Made by a program: the position numbers and the translations under genes. Below the pieces are notes generated by a model, which had not been told where the DNA came from, made no database searches, and saw only the letters and a program-made list of their open reading frames with translations. Shown here piece by piece: positions 25,142 to 34,174 of a DNA stretch of 64,000 nucleotides (its first letter is position 1; each line of letters opens with the position of its first letter). Source of the DNA: Endozoicomonas sp965196975 (lineage in GTDB: Bacteria; Pseudomonadota; Gammaproteobacteria; Pseudomonadales; Endozoicomonadaceae); the NCBI RefSeq assembly GCF_965196975.1, contig NZ_OZ239981.1:2728001-2792000 (forward strand). Reading direction: 5' to 3'.

Positions 25142-26581
25142 TCAAGCGGTACCACCCACAGTGATCTCATCAATCTTTAACGTAGGCTGGCCAACGCCGA
25201 CCGGGACAGACTGGCCATCCTTACCACAGACACCCACACCAGGATCCAGCTCCAGATCGTTACCGACCATGGAAACCTTGTTCATCACATCAGGGCCATT
25301 GCCTATCAACGTTGCGCCTTTGACTGGCACGGTCTTTTTACCATTTTCAATCAACCAGGCTTCACTGGTGGAGAAAACAAATTTACCGGAGGTGATATCT
25401 ACCTGACCGCCCCCCATATTCTCTACATAGATACCTTTCTTGACCGTACTGATGATCTCTTCAGGGTCATGCTTGCCTGCCAGCATATAGGTATTGGTCA
25501 TCCTTGGCATGGGCAGGTGAGAATAAGACTCACGACGTCCATTACCCGTTGGCGCAACCCCCATCAATCGAGCATTCAGCTTATCTTGCATATAGCCTTT
25601 AAGAATGCCGTTCTCAATCAGAACCGTGCTTTCTGTGGGTACACCTTCGTCGTCCATATTCATGGAACCACGACAGCCTCCAAGGGTACCATCATCAACA
25701 ATGGTGCAGTGTGGCGAGGCAACCCGTTCACCAATTCGCCCCGCATAGGCGGAGGAACCTTTCCGGTTAAAGTCACCTTCCAGTCCATGACCTACCGCTT
25801 CGTGCAGAAGAACACCGGACCAGCCAGAGCTTAATACTACCGGCATGGTGCCTGCCGGAGCTGCAACCGCTTCAAGATTCGTCATGGCCTGGCGCACTGC
25901 CTTGCGGGCATACTCAAGGCCGGTATCATTCAGCAGGAACTGAAGGTAATCACCACGGCCACCACCACCGGCTGAGCCACGTTCAATACGTCCTTCTTTT
26001 TCAGCGATGACACTGACGTTCAGGCGCACCAGCGGACGAATATCCGCCGCCAGAGTCCCATCGGAGGCGGCTACCAGCACCACCTCATGAACACCGGCCA
26101 GACTTACAGTCACCTGTTTAACGCTTGGATCAGCCTTACGTGCCTCCTGGTCCAGCTTCTTCAGAAGATCAACCTTATCTTCACTGGTTAGCGAGTCCAG
26201 TGGGTTGGCGGTTCCGTAGAGTGACAGTGGCTGGCTGCGCTGCCAGGCCTGAACCTGCTTCTGTTGGCCAACCCGGGCAATGCTTCGGGCGGCACCGGCA
26301 GCCTGTTCCAGTGCTGGGAGAATAATCTCGTTGGAGTAAGCAAAACCGGTCTTCTCGCCACTCATGGCGCGAACACCAACACCACTGTCTACATTGAAGC
26401 TGCCTTCCTTGACGATGCCATCTTCCAGCACCCAGGACTCATGGCGCATGGATTGAAAATAGAGGTCCGCAGCATCCACATTGTGACCCAGAATGGTATC
26501 CAGAATTCTGCTGAGTTCGCTGTCGCCGATATTGGCCGGGGTCAGCAGTTGGTCACGGGCTGTTGTAATAATATCGGTCAT
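25142..26581 (-). CDS. tldD: Metalloprotease TldD
   Basis: Subunit of the TldD/TldE zinc protease that degrades unstructured peptides and matures some peptide toxins and antibiotics. The metal-binding HExxxH is present as HEAVGHGLEGDF near residue 260. Other TldD blocks are GVGVRAMSG near the N-terminus, GSMNMDDEGVPTE and MGGGQVDITSGKFVFSTSEAWLIENG. Length is about 479 residues from the ATG at 26581; a GTG five codons upstream is possible. In many gammaproteobacteria tldD follows yhdP; here it is 7.6 kb away and separated by the second RND operon. No tldE is in the window. Confidence 0.95.
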   Translation of the reverse strand: MTDIITTARDQLLTPANIGDSELSRILDTILGHNVDAADLYFQSMRHESWVLEDGIVKEGSFNVDSGVGVRAMSGEKTGFAYSNEIILPALEQAAGAARSIARVGQQKQVQAWQRSQPLSLYGTANPLDSLTSEDKVDLLKKLDQEARKADPSVKQVTVSLAGVHEVVLVAASDGTLAADIRPLVRLNVSVIAEKEGRIERGSAGGGGRGDYLQFLLNDTGLEYARKAVRQAMTNLEAVAAPAGTMPVVLSSGWSGVLLHEAVGHGLEGDFNRKGSSAYAGRIGERVASPHCTIVDDGTLGGCRGSMNMDDEGVPTESTVLIENGILKGYMQDKLNARLMGVAPTGNGRRESYSHLPMPRMTNTYMLAGKHDPEEIISTVKKGIYVENMGGGQVDITSGKFVFSTSEAWLIENGKKTVPVKGATLIGNGPDVMNKVSMVGNDLELDPGVGVCGKDGQSVPVGVGQPTLKIDEITVGGTA

Positions 26582-26705
26582 AGATTTTGTCACCACTTTT
26601 GTCAGCAGCGTGGCTTCACACTGATTTATTCTTATTGCAAGCGTACTCCCTGAGAACGGGATAACTCAAGGGAAGTTTGAAATTTCTAATTATAAATTCA
26701 TAGGG

Positions 26706-27305
26706 TTAGTATACCCTTTCGCAGGCGCCCAGCACCGTTGATACAACAATCTCAATTTTATCTTCCAGCGCCTTCCCCTCTGGAACTGGCTCTCCCTTAA
26801 CAACCTGTGGCCAGAACAGCATTCCCTGAAAAAGACTGATGTAGATATTGGTGATCACACTGAGATCAGTCTCGTTTAATTTTCCAGCTTCCATGGCTTC
26901 TCTGAACCACTGAGTCACGGCTTTGGTGCTGTAAAGAGTATTGATGAGATTTCGCGCCATGTCCGGCTGACGGAGAAACTCCATCACAATAGTCCGTGAC
27001 AGCGGAATACCATAGGTTTTATAGAGGATTTCGGCTTCTTTAACGCTGATGGATGTCAGTTGGTCATGAAGGCTGAGCTCTGGATCAAAGGGATAGCGTA
27101 CCGCCTCATACGCGGAGGTCTGAAGAATGGTCAACACGGACTCAAACAACAGCTCCTTGCTTTCAAAGTGACGATAGAGCGTACGCTTGGAAACCTCGGC
27201 TGACGTACAGATTCTATCCATATTGGCAGCCAGAAAACCGTATTGGATAAACTCTTCTTTCGCCGCATCGATGATTGCCCGACGTTTTCGCTCAGAGCGT
27301 GTCAC
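26706..27305 (-). CDS. TetR/AcrR-family repressor
   Basis: The 199-residue regulator has a standard N-terminal helix-turn-helix (RRAIIDAAKEEFIQYGFLAANMDRICTSAEVSKRTLYRHFESKELLF) and a ligand-binding C-terminal domain of the AefR-like type (IVMEFLRQPDMARNLI). It lies divergently from an RND adaptor-permease pair, the usual layout of a local pump repressor. The roughly 270-base gap contains a TAAACT...AGTTTA palindrome and a related half-site. I infer autoregulation and repression of the pump. Because the permease is broken by IS66, its main target may now be useless. Confidence 0.88.
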   Translation of the reverse strand: MTRSERKRRAIIDAAKEEFIQYGFLAANMDRICTSAEVSKRTLYRHFESKELLFESVLTILQTSAYEAVRYPFDPELSLHDQLTSISVKEAEILYKTYGIPLSRTIVMEFLRQPDMARNLINTLYSTKAVTQWFREAMEAGKLNETDLSVITNIYISLFQGMLFWPQVVKGEPVPEGKALEDKIEIVVSTVLGACERVY

Positions 27306-27374
27306 AACTGTCTCTCCGTTTTTTATACCTCACCTTGCGCGCCAGCTTTTTCGCTTTTTTAAAAGAGTTGAACT

Positions 27375-27406
27375 CCCCTGTTCCCACGCTTTGCGTGAGA
27401 ACGGGG
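27375..27406. repeat. REP-like hairpin
   Basis: CCCCTGTTCCCACGC and GCGTGAGAACGGGG pair around TTT with two mismatches. The GTTCCCACGC core resembles extragenic palindromes seen in many bacteria. It lies in the tetR-RND intergenic region, away from the presumed operator. No second copy was noticed in the window. Confidence 0.5.
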
Positions 27407-27467
27407 CAAATAAAGCAACACACGAAGTACACTATAGAGTTTACATTTTATGAACGCAAGCATAATA

Positions 27468-27483
27468 TAAACTCACAAGTTTA
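27468..27483. promoter_or_regulatory. Candidate TetR operator upstream of the second RND operon
   Basis: TAAACTCACAAGTTTA is an inverted repeat of TAAACT with a 4-base centre. A related half-site, GAGTTTAC, lies about 30 bases upstream. It is placed between the divergent regulator and adaptor genes, about 95 bases before the adaptor start. Binding by the neighbouring TetR protein is inferred. Confidence 0.45.
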
Positions 27484-27577
27484 CTTTTAAGCTGTAAGCC
27501 TCTCAAAAAGGACTTCCAGAAATCACTCTCCTTCTAACTGATCACACCGGATCAGAACTTTTTAGAGACAGACCAAC

Positions 27578-28693
27578 ATGTTGGCATCAATCAAAGTCAC
27601 CAGACTGGCAGCTGGCATAGCCCTGACATCACTCCTTCTTGGCGGGTGCGGTAAAGAAGAAGTTACCCAAACCAAAACGGCCGTTATTCAACCTGCCCTG
27701 ACAGAAGTCGTCAGCAGCAGCATCAGTGATGAACTCAGTTTTAATGGTGTGGTCCGTTCCGCTGAACGAGCCAACCTCGCCTTTCGTATAGGAGGGCTGC
27801 TCACCGAAATCCGGGTTAAAGAAGGTGATCACGTCAAACAGGGGGACTTATTGGCCAGACTGGATGCTCGGGATGCCAGAACAGCGCTTGAATCTGCCGA
27901 ACTGGAGCTGCAGAGCGCAGAGGATGACTATACCCGCGCCAAAGCGATTTTTGAGAAAAGCCGGGCGATTTCCAGAAGTGATCTGGATGCCATCGCCACC
28001 CGATTCAATCTGGCCCAGAACCGCGTCGACGAAGCAAAACGACAGTTTGAGTACACTGAGCTGAGAGCCCCTTTTGATGGGATCATCGGCCGTAAACTGG
28101 CGGACAACCATATCCAGATCCAGGCCAATAATCCGGTATTGGTACTTCATGATCTGAGCGACCTGGAAGTTGTGATCAACCTTCCCCATAAAGTGATGCT
28201 TTCCGGACAGAATCAGGCGACAGCCAACGCTGAATTGTCCGCTATCCCCGGTCAGTTATTTCCACTGGTTTTTCGCACCTGGGCAACAGAAGCGGATCCG
28301 GTATCCCAGACTTACCCGGTGGTACTGGGCTTTGATGACCTGAAGGGCTTCAGAGTTCTTCCGGGCATGGCCGTCAAAGTCACCTCATCCAGTGCCCAGA
28401 CTGAGGGCACCCTCTCAACCATTACCATTCCTCTGACAGCGGTGCTTCCCGATAATCAGGGCAACCAGTTTGTCTGGGTAGTTGGCAGTGACAACAAGGT
28501 GAAAAAGCGTTTTGTGAAAGTGGGAAGCCTGAACAAAAATCGCATCGTGATTAAACAACACCTGACTACGGGTGAACGGGTCATCATCGCGGGTGTCTCC
28601 AGCCTTAAAGAAGGTATGGAAGTTCGCCCCTATACCGATGGTTCTTCACAACAAGACGCGAATGGCGCTACCCAGAAAAATGCCGGAGCCTGA
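27578..28693 (+). CDS. RND efflux periplasmic adaptor, second system
   Basis: A 371-residue membrane-fusion lipoprotein. The signal ends in LLLGGC. The lipoyl-like halves are LAFRIGGLLTEIRVKEGDHVKQGDLLARLD and FEYTELRAPFDGIIG, with a coiled-coil hairpin between (about residues 95-145). The tail is Ser/Gln/Asn-rich. It precedes the permease gene by three bases and is divergent from a TetR gene. This adaptor is still intact, but its permease is interrupted, so on its own it cannot form a pump unless it serves another permease. Confidence 0.9.
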   Translation: MLASIKVTRLAAGIALTSLLLGGCGKEEVTQTKTAVIQPALTEVVSSSISDELSFNGVVRSAERANLAFRIGGLLTEIRVKEGDHVKQGDLLARLDARDARTALESAELELQSAEDDYTRAKAIFEKSRAISRSDLDAIATRFNLAQNRVDEAKRQFEYTELRAPFDGIIGRKLADNHIQIQANNPVLVLHDLSDLEVVINLPHKVMLSGQNQATANAELSAIPGQLFPLVFRTWATEADPVSQTYPVVLGFDDLKGFRVLPGMAVKVTSSSAQTEGTLSTITIPLTAVLPDNQGNQFVWVVGSDNKVKKRFVKVGSLNKNRIVIKQHLTTGERVIIAGVSSLKEGMEVRPYTDGSSQQDANGATQKNAGA

Positions 28694-28696
28694 TGC

Positions 28697-31054
28697 ATGG
28701 ATATCGCACGTTATACCATCGCAAAACGCACCAGTGTCTGGGTGATTATCGCTCTGACCCTGATCGGCGGATATATCAGCTACCTGAAACTGGGTCGCTT
28801 TGAAGACCCGGAATTCGTGATTCGACAGGCGGTCATTAATACACCTTATTATGGCGCCACCGCTCAGGAAGTATCCGATGAAGTCACGGACCTGATTGAA
28901 GGGGCAGTTCAGTCCCTCCAGGAACTGAAAGAAGTAAAGTCTGTTTCCAAACAGGGCATGTCTGAGGTTACCGTTGAAATCCAGCTGGAGTTTGCCAAAA
29001 GCTCTGCGGATTTACAGCAGGTCTGGGACAAACTGCGCCGAAAAATCAGCAATGTTCAACGGCAACTGCCGCCCGGTGCCGGCCCATCCATCGTTAATGA
29101 TGATTTCTCGGATGTCTACGCCCTCTTCTTTGCCGTGACCGGCGAAGGATTCAGCGACCGGCAGCTGCAGGATTATGTCGATACCCTGCGTCGTGAACTG
29201 GTACTGGTTCCGGGAGTCGCCAAAACAGCCACTCTGGCGGAGCAACAGGAAACCATTTTCGTCGAAATATCCAGTGAAGGCATGGCCAAGTATGGTCTGT
29301 CTGCAGAAAAAGTCTTTCAGGTACTGCAAAAGCAGAATCTGGTCGCAGTGGCTGGCAGTATTGAAACGGACGCCATGCGCATACCGGTGATTCCCGCCGC
29401 CAGCGTACATTCGTTTGATGATCTTAAAAACCTGCAGGTTGGCGTTGGTGAGAACAATACCGTACTCCGTCTGGGTGATATTGCCGACGTTACCCGGGGT
29501 TATCAGGAACCGGCACCCATGCTGATGCGCTATAACGGCGAACGGGCTATTGGGTTTGGTATCTCCAATGTCACCGGTGGCAATGTAGTGGATATGGGTG
29601 ATGCGGTTAAGGCACGGATTACCGAGCTGGAAAATCAGCGCCCATTGGGGATGGAGTTGCATGTCATTTCCATGCAATCCGATTCAGTGCGTGCGTCAGT
29701 GGCCAACTTTATTGACAACCTGATTGCGGCTGTTGCCATTGTTTTTGTGGTGCTGCTGCTCTTTATGGGGGTTCGCTCCGGCATCATTATTGGTTTTGTA
29801 CTGCTGCTTACCGTGGCCGGTACGCTGTGCATCATGCTGATTGAAGATATTGCCATGCAGCGTATCTCACTGGGCGCCCTGATTATCGCCCTGGGCATGC
29901 TGGTGGATAACGCCATTGTGGTCACCGACGGTATTCTGGTGCGATTGCAGCAAAGTCCTCAGGAAGACCGCGGAGCACTGGCGTCAGAGATTGTAAAATC
30001 GACCCAGTGGCCGTTACTCGGTGGTACCGTTGTGGGCATTTGTGCCTTCAGCGCCATTGGTCTGTCACCGTCGGATATGGGCGAATACGCAGGTTCCCTG
30101 TTCTGGGTAATACTCTACTCCATGCTGCTCAGCTGGGTATTTGCAGTCACCGTCACCCCAATGCTCTGTCACGACTTTTTAAAGGTAAAAGCCAGTAAGG
30201 CTGATCAGAAGCCTGGTCGGATGGTAACCGCTTATAAGGCACTGCTTGTATGGGTGCTGAAGCATCGTCTGGTGAGTTCAGCACTGCTAATGGGCACATT
30301 AGCGGCAGCAATCTGGGGTGTGCAGTTTGTGCCTCCCGGCTTTATGCCGGATTCACAGCGACCTCAGTTTGTTGTGGACGTCTACCTGCCACAAGGCTCT
30401 GACATCAAACGTACCGAAGCGCTGGTTGCCAATATCGAGCAGGATGTCAAAGCCAAAGAGGGTATCACCAATATCTCCAGTTTTATTGGTGGTGGCGGCC
30501 TTCGCTTTATGCTGACCTATTCACCAGAGGCCCGTAACCCAAGCTATGGTCAGCTGCTGATTGATATTGATGATTACACCAGGATCGCGCCATTATTGAG
30601 TGAACTGCAGACAGAACTGGATGCAAAGTACCCGGATGCTTCCATTAAAGTCTGGAAGTTCATGCTGGGTCGTGGTGGCGGCAAGAAAATCGAAGCCGGT
30701 TTCAAAGGCCCGGACAGCCGGGTGTTGCGTCACCTGGCAGAGCAGGCCAAAACAATCATGCTGAACGACAGCAATCTGATTGCCGTTCAGGACGACTGGC
30801 GTCAACAGGTACCAGTCCTTCGACCGGTATATTCTGCGGAAGAGGCTCAACGCTTTGGCCTGACTACACCGGAAATCAATCAGGCCATTGCACAAACATT
30901 GACCGGACGTAATGTCGGAGTGTACCGCGAAGGCGATGAACTGATTCCGATTGTGGTTCGTTCACCAGAGGCTGAACGCAACCATCAACGAGCCATCGAA
31001 AATACCGAAGTGTTCAGCTCAACGGCCCAGCGCTTTATTTCGGTAAGTCAGTTG
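28697..31054 (+). pseudogene. RND efflux permease, 5' part (interrupted by IS66)
   Basis: This is the first 786 codons of an HAE-1-type RND permease related to the divergent branch with Asp404-Asn405 in GMLVDNAIVVTDG. It covers the first six membrane segments, the first periplasmic loop, segment 7 and most of the second loop. The frame runs without error to the 8-bp duplication GTCAGTTG at 31047-31054, then enters the IS, adding 13 foreign residues before a stop. Rejoining it to 32662-33354 gives an unbroken protein of 1016 residues, normal for the family. The interruption is therefore the only defect and is probably recent. Confidence 0.93.
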
Positions 31055-32653
31055 GTAACTATTCAGCACCCTTCATATAAATCTGGAATTTTCTGATTTT
31101 TCGACCATCATCTTATACTCAATTTTTCTAACAAATCTCCAGTATGGAACCAGACTTCCCAGCTACTCCGTTTACCGAAGCTCTCCTTAAAGAGAATGAA
31201 GAGCTTCGGACCGAGAATGCGCTTTTACGGGAACGTTGCAGCGAACTGGAAGAAAGGGTTAATAAAAACAGTCAAAACAGTAGTAAGCCACCATCGTCAG
31301 ATGGTTATCAAAAGCCCAGTAAAAAAGGGAGTGATAAAGGTGATACATCTTCCAAAGAAGCCCCCTGCTCCTCACAGGAAACACCGAACCCCAAAAGCCT
31401 TAGACCATCTTCAGGCAATAAACCAGGTGGCCAGAAAGGTCATCAAGGCTCTTGTTTGAGACGTGTCGCCTTACCCGATTATGTCAGGCATCTGAAGGTT
31501 GAAAAATGTTGCTGTTGCCAGTCTTCGCTTATCGATATTAAACCCACCAAATACATTGAGCGACAGGTTTTTGATCCAGGTAGACCCGGAGAATTTGAAG
31601 TTACCGCGTACTGGGCAGACGTTAAAGTATGTCCTTGTGGTAAACGGAACACCGCTGAGTTTCCCCAAGGAGTGAAAGCCGCTGCTCAATACGGAGAAGT
31701 GACTCAGGCAATGGCTGTTCATTTAAACCAGTATCACTTCATCCCATATCACCGGGTGTCTGAGTATTTCAATACTATTTATTGCATGAGTGTCAGCGCA
31801 GGCTCTGTTGCCAATTTTGTTGCCTATACCCATGAGAACCTGGCCTCTACTGAGCAGAGTATCCGCGATGCTTTACAAGAAAGTCCGGTTGCAGGAGCGG
31901 ATGAAACTGGCATGCGGGTTGACGGTTCACTGTGGTGGTTACACATTATGCGAGATGACCAATGGACGCTTTACTACCTCTCAGAAAGGCGAGGTTGTGA
32001 AGCAATGGATGCAATGGGCATCCTGCTGACTTTTGCAGGCATTCTGGTTCACGATCATTGGAAGTCCTACTTTGCCTATGCGGCAGTGCATGTGCTTTGT
32101 AATGCCCATCATCTGAGAGAGCTTCAGGGAGTTGTCGATAGGGATGCGAATAAGCTGGCTCTGCGGCTGATGAAATTGCTTACGCTCTCCTGGCACTTCT
32201 GCAAGAAATACAAAGCAGCCGGTCTGACTCAAATGCCTGGTGCAATACAGCTTCGCATTGAGACGATATACGACCAAATCCTTCAAAGGGCTCTCACGAA
32301 GGAAACCGCTTATATGGAAAAACAACGACAGGTGCTTGGACGTAAGAAGGTCAGGAATACCAAGGCCTACAACCTGTTCAAAAGGCTTATTGAGTTTAAG
32401 GTTGAAACGTTGCGCTTCATGTCGGACTTTTCAATTCCCTTCGATAACAATGGCAGTGAACGTGATGCCAGGATGGCCAAACTTAAGCAGAAGATCTCAG
32501 GCTGCTTCAGAAGCGAAGACGGAGGTACCATGTTTACCCGAATCCGAAGCTATTTATCATCTGCTAAAAAGCAGGGGTTGAACATATTTCAGGCGCTTCT
32601 TAAAGCGGTTCGAAATTACAACAATACGCCTTTGCTGGGTGCTGAATAGTTAC
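31055..32653 (+). mobile_element. IS66-family element (ISBst12 type), copy 2
   Basis: A 1599-bp element with ends GTAACTATTCAGCACCC and GGGTGCTGAATAGTTAC, flanked by the 8-bp direct repeat GTCAGTTG at 31047-31054 and 32654-32661. The 8-bp duplication is the family norm and shows a simple transposition event here. The sequence appears identical to copy 1 and lies in the same orientation, 18.3 kb away. Confidence 0.97.
31144..32649 (+). CDS. IS66-family transposase (single-ORF, ISBst12 type), copy 2
   Basis: The 501-residue protein is identical to the one at 11243-12748, with the same coiled coil, zinc-finger block and D-D-E core. It lies in the sense direction of the interrupted permease gene and so may be transcribed from the pump promoter. 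It appears intact and potentially active. Confidence 0.95.
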   Translation: MEPDFPATPFTEALLKENEELRTENALLRERCSELEERVNKNSQNSSKPPSSDGYQKPSKKGSDKGDTSSKEAPCSSQETPNPKSLRPSSGNKPGGQKGHQGSCLRRVALPDYVRHLKVEKCCCCQSSLIDIKPTKYIERQVFDPGRPGEFEVTAYWADVKVCPCGKRNTAEFPQGVKAAAQYGEVTQAMAVHLNQYHFIPYHRVSEYFNTIYCMSVSAGSVANFVAYTHENLASTEQSIRDALQESPVAGADETGMRVDGSLWWLHIMRDDQWTLYYLSERRGCEAMDAMGILLTFAGILVHDHWKSYFAYAAVHVLCNAHHLRELQGVVDRDANKLALRLMKLLTLSWHFCKKYKAAGLTQMPGAIQLRIETIYDQILQRALTKETAYMEKQRQVLGRKKVRNTKAYNLFKRLIEFKVETLRFMSDFSIPFDNNGSERDARMAKLKQKISGCFRSEDGGTMFTRIRSYLSSAKKQGLNIFQALLKAVRNYNNTPLLGAE

Positions 32654-32661
32654 GTCAGTTG

Positions 32662-33354
32662 ATAGAATCAGTTGATGTCGTTTATCAGGATGCGATCCTG
32701 CGTCGTATCGACCGAGTACCGACCATTCTGGTACAGGCGGACCCGGCACCCGGCGTATTGACAGCAGATGCATTTAACAACATCCGCAGCAACATCGAAG
32801 CGATTGAATTGCCTCCTGGCTATGAGCTGATCTGGTATGGTGAATACAAAGCCTCAAAGGATGCTAACGAGGGACTGGTAATTTCTGCACCCTATGGTTT
32901 TGCCGCGATGATTCTGTCGGTGATCTTTATGTTCAATGCGCTGCGTCAGCCTTTGGTCATCTGGCTGGCCGCCCCACTGGCACTGGTCGGTGTCACTATC
33001 GGTCTGGTGATTTTCCAGACACCTTTCGAATTTATGGCCATTCTGGGCTTTTTAAGTTTGATTGGCATGATGGTGAAGAATGCCATTGTTCTGGTGGATC
33101 AGGCGGATGTGGAAATCAAAGGAGGAAAACCCGCATACCATGCCATTATCGATGCCGCCCTCAGCCGTGCACGCCCTGTGTTGCTGGGTGCTCTGACCAC
33201 CATACTGGGTGTGGCTCCGCTGTTGATTGACCCGTTCTTCAAAAGCATGGCAGTAACCATTATGTTTGGTCTGCTCTTTGCCACCATCTTGACTCTGGTG
33301 GTTATTCCACTGTTCTATGCCGTCTTTTTCAAAGTTGACGTTAAAGCCGCATAA
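32662..33354 (+). pseudogene. RND efflux permease, 3' part (interrupted by IS66)
   Basis: This is the last 230 codons of the permease whose 5' part ends at 31054. They encode the end of the second periplasmic loop and membrane segments 8-12, including Lys925 (whole-protein numbering) in GMMVKNAIVLVDQA, the proton-relay Lys position. The fragment continues the frame exactly after one copy of the target duplication (VSQL then IESVDVV). A TTG inside the duplication could start a short protein, but it would lack the first half of the transporter. Confidence 0.93.
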
Positions 33355-33365
33355 AACCAGGTGAG

Positions 33366-33406
33366 AATATTCGCTCCCATTCATTTCATGGGAGCGAATA
33401 TTTTTT
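33366..33406 (+). terminator. Intrinsic terminator of the second RND operon
   Basis: A perfect 15-bp stem (AATATTCGCTCCCAT / ATGGGAGCGAATATT) with a 7-base loop runs into a T-run, starting 12 bases past the permease stop codon. It confirms the natural 3' end of the interrupted operon. Confidence 0.92.
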
Positions 33407-33499
33407 CAACAATTACCATTTCTACCGTTGTAATCCTCACCACTCTCCCTTTAGGATTCACCCTCAGTTAATAAAAAAAAGACAACTCAGGGACGTTTT

Positions 33500-34108
33500 A
33501 TGCGGTTTAACACGCTGTTGAAAGTACTGACACTTTTCGGCCTGGTGGCACATGGCAATGCTCAGGCTCAATGGAATCTCGACAAAAGCCAGTCAGAACT
33601 GTATTTCACCTTTATCAAAGCCGCCCAGATTGGCACCGTAGGTCATTTTGAATCTTTTGATGCCAATGTCACTGATGATGGAAAAGCAAAGCTGACCATT
33701 GACCTTGCCAGCCTGAACACCGGTATTGATAAACGGGACAACCGGCTCAGGAATATTTTTTTCGATACGTCGAAATACCCTACCGCCGATGTTGAGATCA
33801 ACCTGAGTAAAGATATTTATGAACGCCTGAGTATGGGTGAAACGGAAAAGGTGCGAGTTTCGGCAAAAGTTAAACTGCATGGCAAAACCAAACGGCTCCG
33901 TGAGCTCGTCAATGTTACCCTGCTAAATGAGAAAACCGTTGAAGTCGCCACTGCCAAACCCATACTGCTGGATGTCAGTGACTATGGACTGATGCCTGGT
34001 ATTCAGAAACTGATTGATCTGGCTGGCGTGAAGAGCATTTCACAGTCGGTGCCGGTAACCTTCAGGCTGCGTTTTGAGGATACAAAGTCAAACCTGTCGG
34101 AATCATGA
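33500..34108 (+). CDS. YceI-family periplasmic protein
   Basis: A 202-residue protein with a cleavable signal peptide (LLKVLTLFGLVAHGNAQA, cut before QWNLD). The mature part is a YceI lipocalin-like barrel that binds long isoprenoid chains: WNLDKSQSELYF, GHFESFDANV, DLASLNTGIDKRDNRLRNIFFDTSKYPTA and a C-terminal strand set. Family members bind polyisoprenoids and are linked to osmotic or acid stress. It stands alone between two terminators. No cytochrome b561 partner, which often accompanies YceI, is present. Confidence 0.9.
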   Translation: MRFNTLLKVLTLFGLVAHGNAQAQWNLDKSQSELYFTFIKAAQIGTVGHFESFDANVTDDGKAKLTIDLASLNTGIDKRDNRLRNIFFDTSKYPTADVEINLSKDIYERLSMGETEKVRVSAKVKLHGKTKRLRELVNVTLLNEKTVEVATAKPILLDVSDYGLMPGIQKLIDLAGVKSISQSVPVTFRLRFEDTKSNLSES

Positions 34109-34112
34109 TTTC

Positions 34113-34137
34113 AATCCCCACGCCAAGCCGTGGGGAT
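34113..34137 (+). terminator. Hairpin after yceI-like gene
   Basis: AATCCCCACG and CCGTGGGGATT form a 10-bp stem with a small loop, 5 bases past the stop codon and between convergent genes. A weak T content follows; it may work in both directions. Confidence 0.6.
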
Positions 34138-34174
34138 TCGAAGAAAGTCTTAAGAATTTAGTTCTGAAATATGC

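Noticed and set aside
32659..33354. A separate small RND-like protein gene starting with TTG
   Set aside because: The frame joins exactly to the end of the upstream permease part after removing the IS and one target repeat, so it is the 3' part of an interrupted gene.
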